The position numbers and the translations under genes are program-made. Below, piece after piece: positions 37,588 through 46,971 of a stretch of 64,000 bases of DNA (the stretch's first letter is position 1; every line of letters begins with the position of its first letter). Origin of the DNA: Kineococcus rhizosphaerae. GTDB taxonomy: Bacteria; Actinomycetota; Actinomycetes; Actinomycetales; Kineococcaceae. Under the pieces are notes generated by a model that was given only the letters and a program-made list of their open reading frames with translations, did not search any database and was not told where the DNA came from. The stretch is taken from contig NZ_PVZF01000002.1 of assembly GCF_003002055.1 (NCBI RefSeq), positions 124,001 to 188,000 on the forward strand, written 5' to 3'.

Positions 37588-39308
37588 GAGCTGACACCCA
37601 CCGCGAGGTAGTTCGGGTACGCGGGGAAGGCACCGATGAAGAAGTTCGTCACCTTCGAGCCGCGCAGGAACGAGTTGCGCGTGTAGATGAGCGGCACGAC
37701 GGGGGAGTCGGCCATGACAGCCTTGTCGACCGCGACCCACGCCTTCGCGGCGGCGTCGGTGTCGACGGTGGCCTGGGCGGTGGCGATGGCCGCGTCGACG
37801 GCCGGGTTGGAGTAGCGCGCCGAGTTGTAGCCCCCGTCGCCGATCGCGGAGGTGGCGAACAGCGGCTGCAGGTTCGCGTTGGCGCTGGGGAAGTCCGGCT
37901 GCCAGGACGCCAGCGCCAGGTCGTACTCCTGGGCGTTCACGGTGTTGATGGCCGCGTAGTAGGCGTCCTCGTCGAGGACCTGCAGGGTGACGGTGATGCC
38001 GGCCTTCGCCAGCGACGCCTGGATCGCCTGCGCCTGGGCCGGGCCGTTGTTGGACTGGCTGACCAGCAGGGTCAGCCCGCTCAGGCCGTCGGGGTGACCG
38101 GCCTGGGCCAGCAGTTCCTTCGCCTTGGCCGGGTCCCCGGTCTTCTCGGTCGGGTAGAGGTCGAACTCCTCCCGGCCCGCGATGCCGTCGGTGATGAGGG
38201 TGGTGGCGATCTCCCCGGCCAGCGCGGCGGTGCCGGCGGTGGCGACCTGGAAGGCCGACTTGTCGACGGCGTACTGGAACGCCTTGCGGACGCCCGCGTC
38301 CTGCAGCGCGCCGCGGCGGGTGTTGAGGGACAGGAAGGCCAGCGCCCCGGACTGCGAGGTGACGAGGCGGTCCTTGGCGGCGGGGTTGTTGGCGACCTGG
38401 ACGAGCTGGGCGGGGGAGACGAACCCGGCGCCGAAGGCGGACTGGTCGGCGGCCGAGTCCGCGGCCAGGCGCTGGGAGACGACGTCGGTGGCCTGCCCGA
38501 GGGAGAACACGACGGTGTCGGGCAGCGCGGGTCGCACGTCGTCGGTCTTCGCGTCCCAGTGCTCGTTGCGGGTCAGTTCCAGCTTCACGCCCTGCTGGAC
38601 GGTCGAGAGCACGTAGGGGCCGGACGAGACCGGCTTCAGGCCGTAGTCCGCCTCGGCCCCCTTGCCCTCGGGCACGGGGGCGAACGCCGGGGTGCTTGCC
38701 ACCCAGCCCCAGTCGCCGTAGGGGCGGGCCAGGGTGAAGACGAGGGTCTTGTCGTCGGGGGCGGCGATGGAGTCCAGGTGGGCGCCCTCGAACGGCCCGG
38801 CGTAGCCGGCGGCGCCCGCCAGCAGGTCCTTGTGGTAGGTCAGGCCGCCGCTGAAGGACGCCGCGAACGAGCGCTCCAGGCCCCACTTCACGTCGGCCGC
38901 ACGGATCGGGGACCCGTCGGAGAACGTCAGCCCGTCCTTGAGGGTGAACGTCCACGTGGTGCCGTCGTCGCTGGTGGAGCCGACGTCGGTGGCCAGGTCC
39001 GGGACGAGCTGGGCCGGCTTCCCGGACTCCACCTTCCACGCCGTCAGGCGGCGGTGCACCAGGCCCAGGGACGTGATCGCCAGGCTCTGGCTCTTGGCGG
39101 GGTCGAAGTTCGTGGCCGTCGAGGAGACCAGGACGGTCAGCGTCCCGCCCTTGGCGGGGGCGGAGGAGGAACCCTGCCCCGAGCTCGAGCCCTGCCGCTC
39201 GTTGGCCCCGCAGGCGGCGAGGAAGGACGTCGCGCCGAGCCCGGCGAGCACGGAGCCGGCCAGGACCGTGCGGCGGGTCAGGAGCGGGGCGGGGGACTTG
39301 GAGACCAC
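37584..39308 (-). CDS. family-5 (DppA/OppA type) ABC substrate-binding lipoprotein
   Basis: 574 aa; GTG at 39308 behind GAGAGGT. Signal with twin Arg (LTRRTVLAGSVLAGLG) and lipobox FLAAC, lipidated Cys near residue 33, then a Ser/Gly linker. SBP_bac_5 features: ATNFDP, VSSGPYVLS, GALAFLSLNTRRG and FDLYPTEKTGDPAKAKELL. Family members carry peptides, nickel, opines or, in sulfur clusters, glutathione-like and sulfur-containing compounds. Ligand here is inferred to be an organosulfur compound from the neighbouring oxygenases. Confidence 0.92.
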   Translation of the reverse strand: MVSKSPAPLLTRRTVLAGSVLAGLGATSFLAACGANERQGSSSGQGSSSAPAKGGTLTVLVSSTATNFDPAKSQSLAITSLGLVHRRLTAWKVESGKPAQLVPDLATDVGSTSDDGTTWTFTLKDGLTFSDGSPIRAADVKWGLERSFAASFSGGLTYHKDLLAGAAGYAGPFEGAHLDSIAAPDDKTLVFTLARPYGDWGWVASTPAFAPVPEGKGAEADYGLKPVSSGPYVLSTVQQGVKLELTRNEHWDAKTDDVRPALPDTVVFSLGQATDVVSQRLAADSAADQSAFGAGFVSPAQLVQVANNPAAKDRLVTSQSGALAFLSLNTRRGALQDAGVRKAFQYAVDKSAFQVATAGTAALAGEIATTLITDGIAGREEFDLYPTEKTGDPAKAKELLAQAGHPDGLSGLTLLVSQSNNGPAQAQAIQASLAKAGITVTLQVLDEDAYYAAINTVNAQEYDLALASWQPDFPSANANLQPLFATSAIGDGGYNSARYSNPAVDAAIATAQATVDTDAAAKAWVAVDKAVMADSPVVPLIYTRNSFLRGSKVTNFFIGAFPAYPNYLAVGVSS

Positions 39309-39354
39309 GGTGGTACCTCTCGAACGGTTGGACGGGTGGAGCGGGACGGGACCC

Positions 39355-40349
<995 letters not shown>

Positions 40350-40350
<1 letters not shown>

Positions 40351-41315
40351 CAGTGCGCCCCCTCCCGGGCCGTGCGGGGGTCGAGCACGTCCCGCAGCCC
40401 GTCCCCGACGAGGTTGAACGCCAGGGTCGCGGCGAACAGCGCCAGGCCGGGGAAGACGAGGAACATCGGGTCGGTCTGCACCCAGCCGATGGCGTCGGAG
40501 ATCGAGCGGCCCCAGCTCGGCGTCGGCGGCGGCACCCCGACGCCGAGGAACGACAGCGCCGCCTCCAGCCCGATGCGCTCGGGGATGGACAGCGTCGCGA
40601 TCACCACGACGGGTCCCCAGAGGTTCGGCAGGACCCGCCGGGTCAGCGTCCGCCACGTCGGGGACCCCATGACCTGGGAGGCGCGCACGAAGTCGCGCCG
40701 GGCCACCCCCAGCGTCGCCGAGCGCACCACGCGCGCCACCCGCGGCCAGCCGAAGAAGCCGATGACGACGACCAGCAGCAGCGTGCGCGGGATCGACGGC
40801 GGGGCCACGGCGCCGAGGGCGACCATGAACACCAGGTAGGGGAAGCCGAAGATCACGTCCCCGGTCCAGCCGACCACCCGGTCCCACCAGCCGCCCAGGT
40901 ACCCGGCGCTGGCGCCCAGGACGACGCCCAGGACGACGGCGACGACGGTGGCGAGCACCCCGATGAGGAAGGAGGTGCGGGCCCCGTGGGCGACGATCGC
41001 GAACAGGTCGCGGCCGGTCAGCGGCTCCACGCCGAACCAGTGCGTGCCGCTGACCCCGCCGAGCGCACCGGCCGGCAGCCCGGAGGCGGGGTCGAGGGCG
41101 TCGGGGTGGTAGCCGTAGGGGGTCTGGCCCGTGAGGCGGCTGATCAGCGGGGCCAGCAGGGCCAGCAGCACGAGCGCGAGGACGAGCACGGCGCCGACCG
41201 TCGCGCCCCGGCGGTCGAGGACGGCCCGGGCCAGGGCGGAGCGGCGCCACCGCCCGCGCGGGCGGGCGGGGGGAGGAGCGGACCCGTCCGGGGTGGACGG
41301 TGCGGAGCGGGACAC
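40350..41315 (-). CDS. DppC-type ABC transporter permease
   Basis: 321 aa from GTG at 41315. A longer frame to 41372 exists but would run into the hairpin at 41349-41377, so the shorter start is preferred. Pro/Arg-rich cytoplasmic N-terminus, then six membrane segments; EAA-like loop VRASQVMGSPTWRTLTRRVLPN and the conserved FGVEPLTGRDLFA. Overlaps the DppB gene by one base. Confidence 0.9.
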
Positions 41316-41348
41316 GGGAACACCTGGGGTCGGGGACGGTCGGGCGGG

Positions 41349-41377
41349 ACCCGGTGCGCCGGGGCGGCGCACCGGGT
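41349..41377 (-). terminator. perfect hairpin inside the sulfur operon
   Basis: 13-bp arms (ACCCGGTGCGCCG and its complement) around a 3-base loop, lying in the 71-bp gap between the second DszC-like gene and the DppC gene. No T-tract. It may be a partial terminator or an RNA-stability element that lowers Dpp-transporter expression relative to the oxygenases. Confidence 0.65.
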
Positions 41378-41386
41378 GTCCCGAGG

Positions 41387-42550
41387 TCAGGTGTACAGGG
41401 TGAAGTCCGGGTGGGCACCCGTGAGGAAGTGGTTCCCGACCTCGCGGGCCTTGTACTGCACCGGGTCGTGCAGGGTGTGCGTGCGCACGTTGCGCCAGAA
41501 CCGGTCGAACCCGTGCTTGTTCGCCGTCGCCCGTGCGCCGGTGACCTCGTAGATCGCCGACGTCGCCTCGACCGCCAGGTCCGACGACACGACCTTGAGG
41601 GCGGCGATCTCCTCGGCGACCTCTCCGCGCTCGGCCCAGGTGAGGTCCGCGCCGCGGGCGTGCGCCTGCGACAGCGACTCACCGACGCTGCGGCCCAGGG
41701 CTTCGGCTGCCCGCAGCCGCGCCACGAGCCGGCCGTACGTGGCGAGCACGTAGGGGTCCTCGACGGCCTTCTCGACGTCCGACAGCAGCCACGGCCGCGA
41801 CGTCGTGCGCGTGTACTCCGAGGCCGCCTCGAGCGCACCGCGCGTGACGCCGAGGTAGAAGTGGCCGAACGCGGCCTGGATCGAGGGCGTCACGAGCGAG
41901 CCGAACGCCCCGCTGGACGACGCCGACCCGAGGACCGCGTCCGGGGTGATCCGGACGTCGTCGAAGCGCACCGACCCCGACGCCGACAGCCGCTGGCCGA
42001 GGTTGTCCCAGTCACCGCCCTTGACGAAGCCGGGGGTCTCGCGCGGCACGAGGACGAGCAGGTCCCGGCCGTCGTCGGTGAGCCCGCCGACGAGGGTGAC
42101 GTCGCCGACGCTCGCGCCGGTCGAGAAGTTCTTCGTCCCGGACAGGACCCAGTCCTCCCCGTCCCGCGCCAGCCGCAGGTCCGGGTCGACCGGGTTCACC
42201 GAGTCGCCCCACAGCCACTGGTTCGCCACGCTCGGCACGCCCCAGCGGGCGCGGCCCGCGTCGTCGGCCACCCACACGAGGTTGTGCGCGTTGACGTAGT
42301 GGTAGGCGATGAGCTGGGCGATGGAACCGTCGGTGCGGGCGATCTCGCGCACGACCTCCAGCGCCACCGACCACGGCAGGCCCGCGCCGCCGATCGAGGC
42401 GGGCAGCAGGACGCTGGGCAGCCCGGCCTTGCGCAGCAGCTCGGCCTCGGTGAACGGTTCGGCGTTGGCGCGGTCGCGCTCGAGCGCGTCGAGGGCGAGG
42501 TGGTTCGCGACGTCGCGGGCGGCGTCGAGGACCTGTTCACGGGTGGTCAC
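41387..42550 (-). CDS. DszC/SfnB-type flavin-dependent oxidoreductase (acyl-CoA dehydrogenase fold), copy 2
   Basis: 387 aa; GTG at 42550. Acyl-CoA dehydrogenase fold: N-terminal helical domain with LLPASIGGAGLPWSVALEVVREIARTDGS, middle beta domain with LSGTKNFSTGAS, and the C-terminal RNVRTHTLHDPVQYK, the motif shared with dibenzothiophene monooxygenase DszC and SfnB rather than with fatty-acid dehydrogenases. Such enzymes use reduced flavin and oxygen to oxygenate sulfur compounds. Only 9 bp follow its paralogue, so the two are co-translated and may form distinct subunits or act on successive intermediates. Confidence 0.87.
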   Translation of the reverse strand: MTTREQVLDAARDVANHLALDALERDRANAEPFTEAELLRKAGLPSVLLPASIGGAGLPWSVALEVVREIARTDGSIAQLIAYHYVNAHNLVWVADDAGRARWGVPSVANQWLWGDSVNPVDPDLRLARDGEDWVLSGTKNFSTGASVGDVTLVGGLTDDGRDLLVLVPRETPGFVKGGDWDNLGQRLSASGSVRFDDVRITPDAVLGSASSSGAFGSLVTPSIQAAFGHFYLGVTRGALEAASEYTRTTSRPWLLSDVEKAVEDPYVLATYGRLVARLRAAEALGRSVGESLSQAHARGADLTWAERGEVAEEIAALKVVSSDLAVEATSAIYEVTGARATANKHGFDRFWRNVRTHTLHDPVQYKAREVGNHFLTGAHPDFTLYT

Positions 42551-42559
42551 GGTTTCTCC

Positions 42560-43804
42560 TCACACCCAGCCGTTGGCGGGCGGGTAGACGTCGAGCAGGG
42601 CGTGCCGGCCGAGGTGCTGCAGCTTCGAGCGGCGGGGGTCGTGCAGGGTGTGCGTGCGGGCGTTGCGCCAGTGCCGGTCCAGGTTCAGCGGCTTGGCCGC
42701 CGAGCGGGTGCCGACCAGCGCGAACACGTCCGAGGACACCGACACCGCGGCGGTGTCCGCCGCGGCGCGCGCGGCGGCGACGGCCAGGGACGCCTCGCCG
42801 GCGGACTCCTCCGTGAGGTCGGCGCGGGCGGCGTCGATCGCCGCCCCGGCCTCGCGCAGCAGGGCGTGCGCGGCCCGGGTGCGCAGCACGAGGTCACCGA
42901 CCTCCTGAGTGATCAGCGGGTCCTGCGCGGCGCTGGGCGCGCCGAACTCCGGCCACGGCCGGGCCACGGTCCGCACCAGCTCGGTCGCGTCGCGCAGCGC
43001 GGCCCAGGCGATCCCGACGTCGATCGCGGCGTGCAGGAAGTTCCCGAACGCGCCGAACGTCTCGGCCTGCTCGAACATCCGCCCCGCGGGCATGACGCGG
43101 TCGGCGTCGACGAGGACGCCCTCGAACCGGACCGTGCCCGACCCGGTCGTGCGCTGGCCCATGCCGATCCAGTCGTCCTGGACCGTGACCCCGGGGTCGG
43201 AGGCCTCCACCCAGGCCGCGACGAGGCGGCCGTCGGGGTCCTCGGAGCGGTCCGTGGCGTAGATCGGGATCCACGGCGCGAAGGGGGTCCCGGTGCCGTA
43301 GTGCTTGACCCCGTCGACGAGGTAGCGGCCGTCGGGCTGCCGCTCGAAGCGGATGTCGTACTCCCACGCCGTCTTCGACCCGCGCTCGGACAGCGCGTTC
43401 GCGAAGTGCCGGCCGGCGAGGACCTCGCCGTAGAAGAACCGCTGCTGCTCCAGCGTCCCCACGTGGTGCACGACGTCGACGAAGAAGTAGTGGTTCTGCG
43501 GGACCTGCCCGACGCTGGAGTCGCCCTCGGCCAGTTCGACGAACACCTCGCCCAGGTCCCGCGCGCCCAGGCCGGCACCGCCGAAGGACCGCGGGACCGT
43601 CAGACCGAGCAGGCCCGACGCGGCGAGCGCGGCGACCTCGGCGTGCGGCAGGCGGCGTTCGGCGTCGCGCTCGGCGTCGCCCTCGGCCAGCTGCGCGCCG
43701 AACCGCTTCGCGACGGCCAGGGCCTCCGCGGCGTCGGCGATGACGTGGGCACTCGTGGGGGCGCTCGTGGGGGCGCTCGCGGGAGCGCTGGTGGGGGCGC
43801 TCAC
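42560..43804 (-). CDS. DszC/SfnB-type flavin-dependent monooxygenase, copy 1
   Basis: 414 aa; GTG at 43804 in a GTGA overlap with the LLM monooxygenase stop. The first 17 codons include a (Ser-Ala-Pro-Thr)n repeat. Then the acyl-CoA-dehydrogenase-like fold: LTVPRSFGGAGLGARDLGEVFVELAEGDSSVGQ, VDGVKHYGTGTPFA, and C-terminal RNARTHTLHDPRRSK. Likely needs FMNH2 from a reductase not encoded in this operon. Predicted to oxidise an imported organosulfur substrate, in concert with the LLM enzyme. Substrate unknown. Confidence 0.87.
   Translation of the reverse strand: MSAPTSAPASAPTSAPTSAHVIADAAEALAVAKRFGAQLAEGDAERDAERRLPHAEVAALAASGLLGLTVPRSFGGAGLGARDLGEVFVELAEGDSSVGQVPQNHYFFVDVVHHVGTLEQQRFFYGEVLAGRHFANALSERGSKTAWEYDIRFERQPDGRYLVDGVKHYGTGTPFAPWIPIYATDRSEDPDGRLVAAWVEASDPGVTVQDDWIGMGQRTTGSGTVRFEGVLVDADRVMPAGRMFEQAETFGAFGNFLHAAIDVGIAWAALRDATELVRTVARPWPEFGAPSAAQDPLITQEVGDLVLRTRAAHALLREAGAAIDAARADLTEESAGEASLAVAAARAAADTAAVSVSSDVFALVGTRSAAKPLNLDRHWRNARTHTLHDPRRSKLQHLGRHALLDVYPPANGWV
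43754..43801 (-). repeat. 12-bp tandem repeat encoding (SAPT/A)4
   Basis: Four near-perfect copies of AGCGCCCCCACG (variants GCTCCCGCG and CCCACC) just after the GTG of the DszC-like gene, adding a Ser-Ala-Pro-Thr tail. It has the same unit length and the same position (immediately after the start codon) as the repeat at 3322-3387. Confidence 0.9.
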
Positions 43805-45177
43805 CGGTTCACCCGCTTGTGGCGGGCGGCGGGGTGGTCGTCGCGCACGTGGACCTGCCCCTTGCCGTAGATGGTCTCCCGCAACGTCTCGCCCTCGTAC
43901 TCGCTGGGGTAGACGCCACGGCGCTGCAGCTCGGGGACGACGAGCTCGACGATGTCCTCGAACGTGCCGGGGGTGATGGCGTACGCGCAGTTGAACCCGT
44001 CCACGTCGCCGACCTCCATCCAGCGCTGCAGCTCGTCCGCCACCGTCGCGGGGGAGCCGACGATCACCGCGCCCATGCCGCCGATGCCCACCCAGTTCGC
44101 GATGTCGCGCGGGGTCCAGCGGCGGTCCGGGTCGGCCGTGGAGAACGCCTCCACGGCGCTGCGGACGGCCTGCGTCTCGGCGTACTCCAGCGGTTCGTCC
44201 GGCGGGTAGCTGGACAGGTCCAGCCCGCTCCAGCCGCCGTAGAGGTTCAGCGCCCCGTCGTAGCTGACGAGCTTCGCGTACTCGGCGTGCTTGGCCCGCG
44301 CCTCCTCGTCGGTGGGGGCGGTGATGATCGTCACGAGCGTGAACACCTTCACGCTGCGCGGGTCGCGCCCGGCCTCGGCGGCCTGCGCGCGCAGCCTGTC
44401 CACCCAGGGGCGCATGACCTCCGGGCGGGTGGCGGTGTTGAAGATCGCCTCCCCGTGGCGGGCGGCGAAACCGATCCCGCGGGGGGAGGCGCCGGCCTGG
44501 AAGATGACCGGGGTGCGCTGCGGCGACGGGGCGGTCAGGCCGATGCCGGGGACGTCGAAGAACCGGCCGTGGTGCTCGATCGGGTGGACCTTCGCCGGGT
44601 CGGTGTACACCCCCGCCTCGGCGTCGCGGACGACGGCGTCGTCCTCCCAGGAGCCCTCCCACAGCTTGTAGACGACCTCCATGAACTCCTCGCCGAGCTC
44701 GTAGCGGTCGTCGTGCGAGATCTGGGTCGCCAGGCCCAGGTTCTTCGCCGCCGACTCCAGGTAGGACGTCACGACGTTCCAGCCGACCCGGCCGTTCGTG
44801 TAGTGGTCCAGCGTCGCCATCTTGCGCGCGAAAGAGTACGGCTGCTCGTAGGTCAGCGAGACCGTGACCCCGAACCCGAGGTGCTCGGTGACCGCGCCCA
44901 TGGCCGAGACCGCGAGCATCGGATCGCCGACCGGGACCTGCGTGGACTCGCGCAGGGCCGTCTCCGGGCCGCCCTGGTAGACGTCGTAGATCCCCAGGAC
45001 GTCGGCGATGAACAGGGAGTCGAACTTGCCGCGTTCGAGCAGCTTCGCCAGCTCGGTCCAGTACCGGATGTCGTCGAACCGGTGGGACTGGTCGTCCGGG
45101 TGGCGCCACAGGCCGGGGGACTGGTGCCCGACGCACGTCATGTCGAAGGCGTTGAGATGCACTCGGCGGTCGGACAC
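43801..45177 (-). CDS. NtaA/SnaA/DszA-family FMN-dependent monooxygenase (LLM class)
   Basis: 458 aa; GTG at 45177 with GGAG six bases upstream. LLM TIM barrel with the family hallmarks MTCVGHQSPGLWRHP, RVGWNVVTSYLESAAKNLG and QAGASPRGIGFAARHGEAIF. DszA opens sulfone rings, NtaA oxidises nitrilotriacetate and DmoA cleaves dimethyl sulfide, so a C-S bond cleaving role suits this operon. Requires reduced FMN. Sits between a CUT1-type permease and the DszC pair. Confidence 0.92.
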   Translation of the reverse strand: MSDRRVHLNAFDMTCVGHQSPGLWRHPDDQSHRFDDIRYWTELAKLLERGKFDSLFIADVLGIYDVYQGGPETALRESTQVPVGDPMLAVSAMGAVTEHLGFGVTVSLTYEQPYSFARKMATLDHYTNGRVGWNVVTSYLESAAKNLGLATQISHDDRYELGEEFMEVVYKLWEGSWEDDAVVRDAEAGVYTDPAKVHPIEHHGRFFDVPGIGLTAPSPQRTPVIFQAGASPRGIGFAARHGEAIFNTATRPEVMRPWVDRLRAQAAEAGRDPRSVKVFTLVTIITAPTDEEARAKHAEYAKLVSYDGALNLYGGWSGLDLSSYPPDEPLEYAETQAVRSAVEAFSTADPDRRWTPRDIANWVGIGGMGAVIVGSPATVADELQRWMEVGDVDGFNCAYAITPGTFEDIVELVVPELQRRGVYPSEYEGETLRETIYGKGQVHVRDDHPAARHKRVNR

Positions 45178-45188
45178 TTCTGGCTCCC

Positions 45189-46007
45189 TCACTTGACGGC
45201 CCCGGCGGACAGTCCGCCGACGAGCCACTTCTGCGCCACGACCGCGAGCACGTACATCGGGACGATCCCGACGAGCGAGGCGGCGGCCTGCTGGCCGAAC
45301 TGCACGGTGCGGTCGCCCTGGAACAGCGACAACCCGACCGGCAGGGTCTGGCTGGTCGTGCTCTGCGAGAAGGACACCGCGAACAGGAACTCGTTGTAGG
45401 ACAGGAACAGGCAGATCAGCAGCGCCGCGACCAGGCCGGGGGCCAGCAGGGGCAGGACGATGCGGCGCAGACCGCCGGTCGTCGACAGCCCGTCGACCCA
45501 GCCGGCCTCCTCGACCTCGATCGGGACGCGGCGCACGAAACCGTCGAGCAGCCACACCGCGACGGGGACGTTCGCCAGCCCGTTGACCAGGATCAGACCG
45601 AGCGCCGAGTTCGTCAGGTCGGCCTGCTTGAGCAGGTAGTACAGCGGCAGCACCGCGACGATCGGCGGTGCGCAGTAGCTGGCGAGCAGCACCGTCTGCA
45701 GGCGTTCCCCGCGCTGACCGGCGCGCGCCGTCACGTACGCCGCGGGCACGGCGACGATCGAGGTGAGGACCGTCGCGCCGATCGCGACGACCCAGGAGTT
45801 CGCCAGCATCGTCGACAGCGGGACCGTCGAGAAGGCCTTGGAGAAGTTCGACCACACGAACGCGCTGGGCAGCCAGCCGCCGTTGGCGATGTCGTCGACG
45901 CTGCGCAGCGACAGCGAGACGAGGAACAGCAGCGGCAGCAGGGCCACGAACGCCACGGCGGCCAGGGCGACGCGCACGCCGCCGCGGCGCAGGATCACGG
46001 TGTTCAC
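45189..46007 (-). CDS. CUT1-like ABC transporter permease (MalG type) of the sulfur operon
   Basis: 272 aa; GTG at 46007. Six membrane segments; EAA loop EEAGWVDGLSTTGGLRRIVLP, in which Gly-Trp replaces the usual Ala-Ala. LLASYCAPPIVAVLPLYYLLKQ is the typical MalG central span. 13 bp after the partner permease, 11 bp before the LLM gene. A carbohydrate-type permease in a desulfurisation operon is unexpected. Confidence 0.9.
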   Translation of the reverse strand: MNTVILRRGGVRVALAAVAFVALLPLLFLVSLSLRSVDDIANGGWLPSAFVWSNFSKAFSTVPLSTMLANSWVVAIGATVLTSIVAVPAAYVTARAGQRGERLQTVLLASYCAPPIVAVLPLYYLLKQADLTNSALGLILVNGLANVPVAVWLLDGFVRRVPIEVEEAGWVDGLSTTGGLRRIVLPLLAPGLVAALLICLFLSYNEFLFAVSFSQSTTSQTLPVGLSLFQGDRTVQFGQQAAASLVGIVPMYVLAVVAQKWLVGGLSAGAVK

Positions 46008-46020
46008 TGAACCTCCTCGC

Positions 46021-46971
46021 TCACTGGTCCGCCTTCACGGCGCGCGCCCGCAGCAGCGTGACGACGGTGGTCAGGACCCCCACGACGAGCCCGAAGACCA
46101 ACGTCTCCGCGGCCGCCGTGCCGATCTCGTAGCTGCCGCGCATGCCCGTCCGGAAGATCTCGAAGCTGCTGACGATGGTCGACACCCCCGGTCCGCCCTG
46201 GGTCACGACCGTCACCAGGTCGAAGACCTTCAGGCCGATGACGAGTTCCAGCAGCAGCACCGACCACACGTTCGGGGCGATCACGGGCCACACCACGTTC
46301 GTGAACGCGCGCAGGCTGCCCGCCCCGTCCAGCGCCGCCGCCTCCCGCAGTTCCTCGGGAACCCCCAGGAGCGCGGCGAAGACCAGCAGCGTCACCAGCG
46401 GCGTCCACTGCCACACGTGCATGACGACGAGCGCCCCGAACGCGCCCACGCTGTCGCCCAGCGGGTTGGCCCCCGGGAAACCCAGCGCGGAGAACAACCC
46501 GCCGAACGCGCCGCCGACCGGGGCGAGCATGAGCTTCCAGGCCACCCCGACCATGACGGGCGGGGTGACCAGCGGCAGGAGCAGGATCGTGCCGACGACC
46601 CCGAAGCGCGTCCCCCGGGCGTGCAGCAGCAGCGCGAGGGCGACGCCGAGCACCGTCGCCAGCACGGCGGCGAGGACGGCGAACACCACCGAACGCACCA
46701 GGGAGCCGGCGAAGGCCAGCGACTGCCAGGCGTCCACGACGTTGTCGGTGCCCGTGAAGCGCTGTAGAGGCCGGGCCAGCGAGGACTTCGTGACCGCCAG
46801 CGCCACGACGAACACCGTGGGGTAGACGAGCATGAGCGCGAGCCCGGCCAGGCTCGGTGCCGCCAGCCACGTGGACACGTGCCCGGGGCGGTGCCGGCCC
46901 GGCACCGCCCGCCGGGCGACGGCGTCGCGCTGGCGCGGCAGGGTCCGGCGTTCGTCGAGGAGCTGACTCAT
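46021..46971 (-). CDS. CUT1-like ABC transporter permease (MalF type) of the sulfur operon
   Basis: 316 aa; ATG at 46971 in an ATGA overlap with the binding-protein gene. Six membrane segments after a 30-residue Arg-rich tail (RRTLPRQRDAVARRAVPGR). EAA loop REAAALDGAGSLRAFTNVVWP. Forms a heterodimer with the downstream MalG-type permease. The matching MalK-type ATPase is not in the window. Confidence 0.92.
   Translation of the reverse strand: MSQLLDERRTLPRQRDAVARRAVPGRHRPGHVSTWLAAPSLAGLALMLVYPTVFVVALAVTKSSLARPLQRFTGTDNVVDAWQSLAFAGSLVRSVVFAVLAAVLATVLGVALALLLHARGTRFGVVGTILLLPLVTPPVMVGVAWKLMLAPVGGAFGGLFSALGFPGANPLGDSVGAFGALVVMHVWQWTPLVTLLVFAALLGVPEELREAAALDGAGSLRAFTNVVWPVIAPNVWSVLLLELVIGLKVFDLVTVVTQGGPGVSTIVSSFEIFRTGMRGSYEIGTAAAETLVFGLVVGVLTTVVTLLRARAVKADQ

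Noticed and set aside
41316-41372. Longer DppC N-terminus starting at 41372
   Set aside because: It would overlap a perfect intergenic hairpin and adds only Pro/Arg-rich sequence; the start at 41315 is more economical, though not proven.
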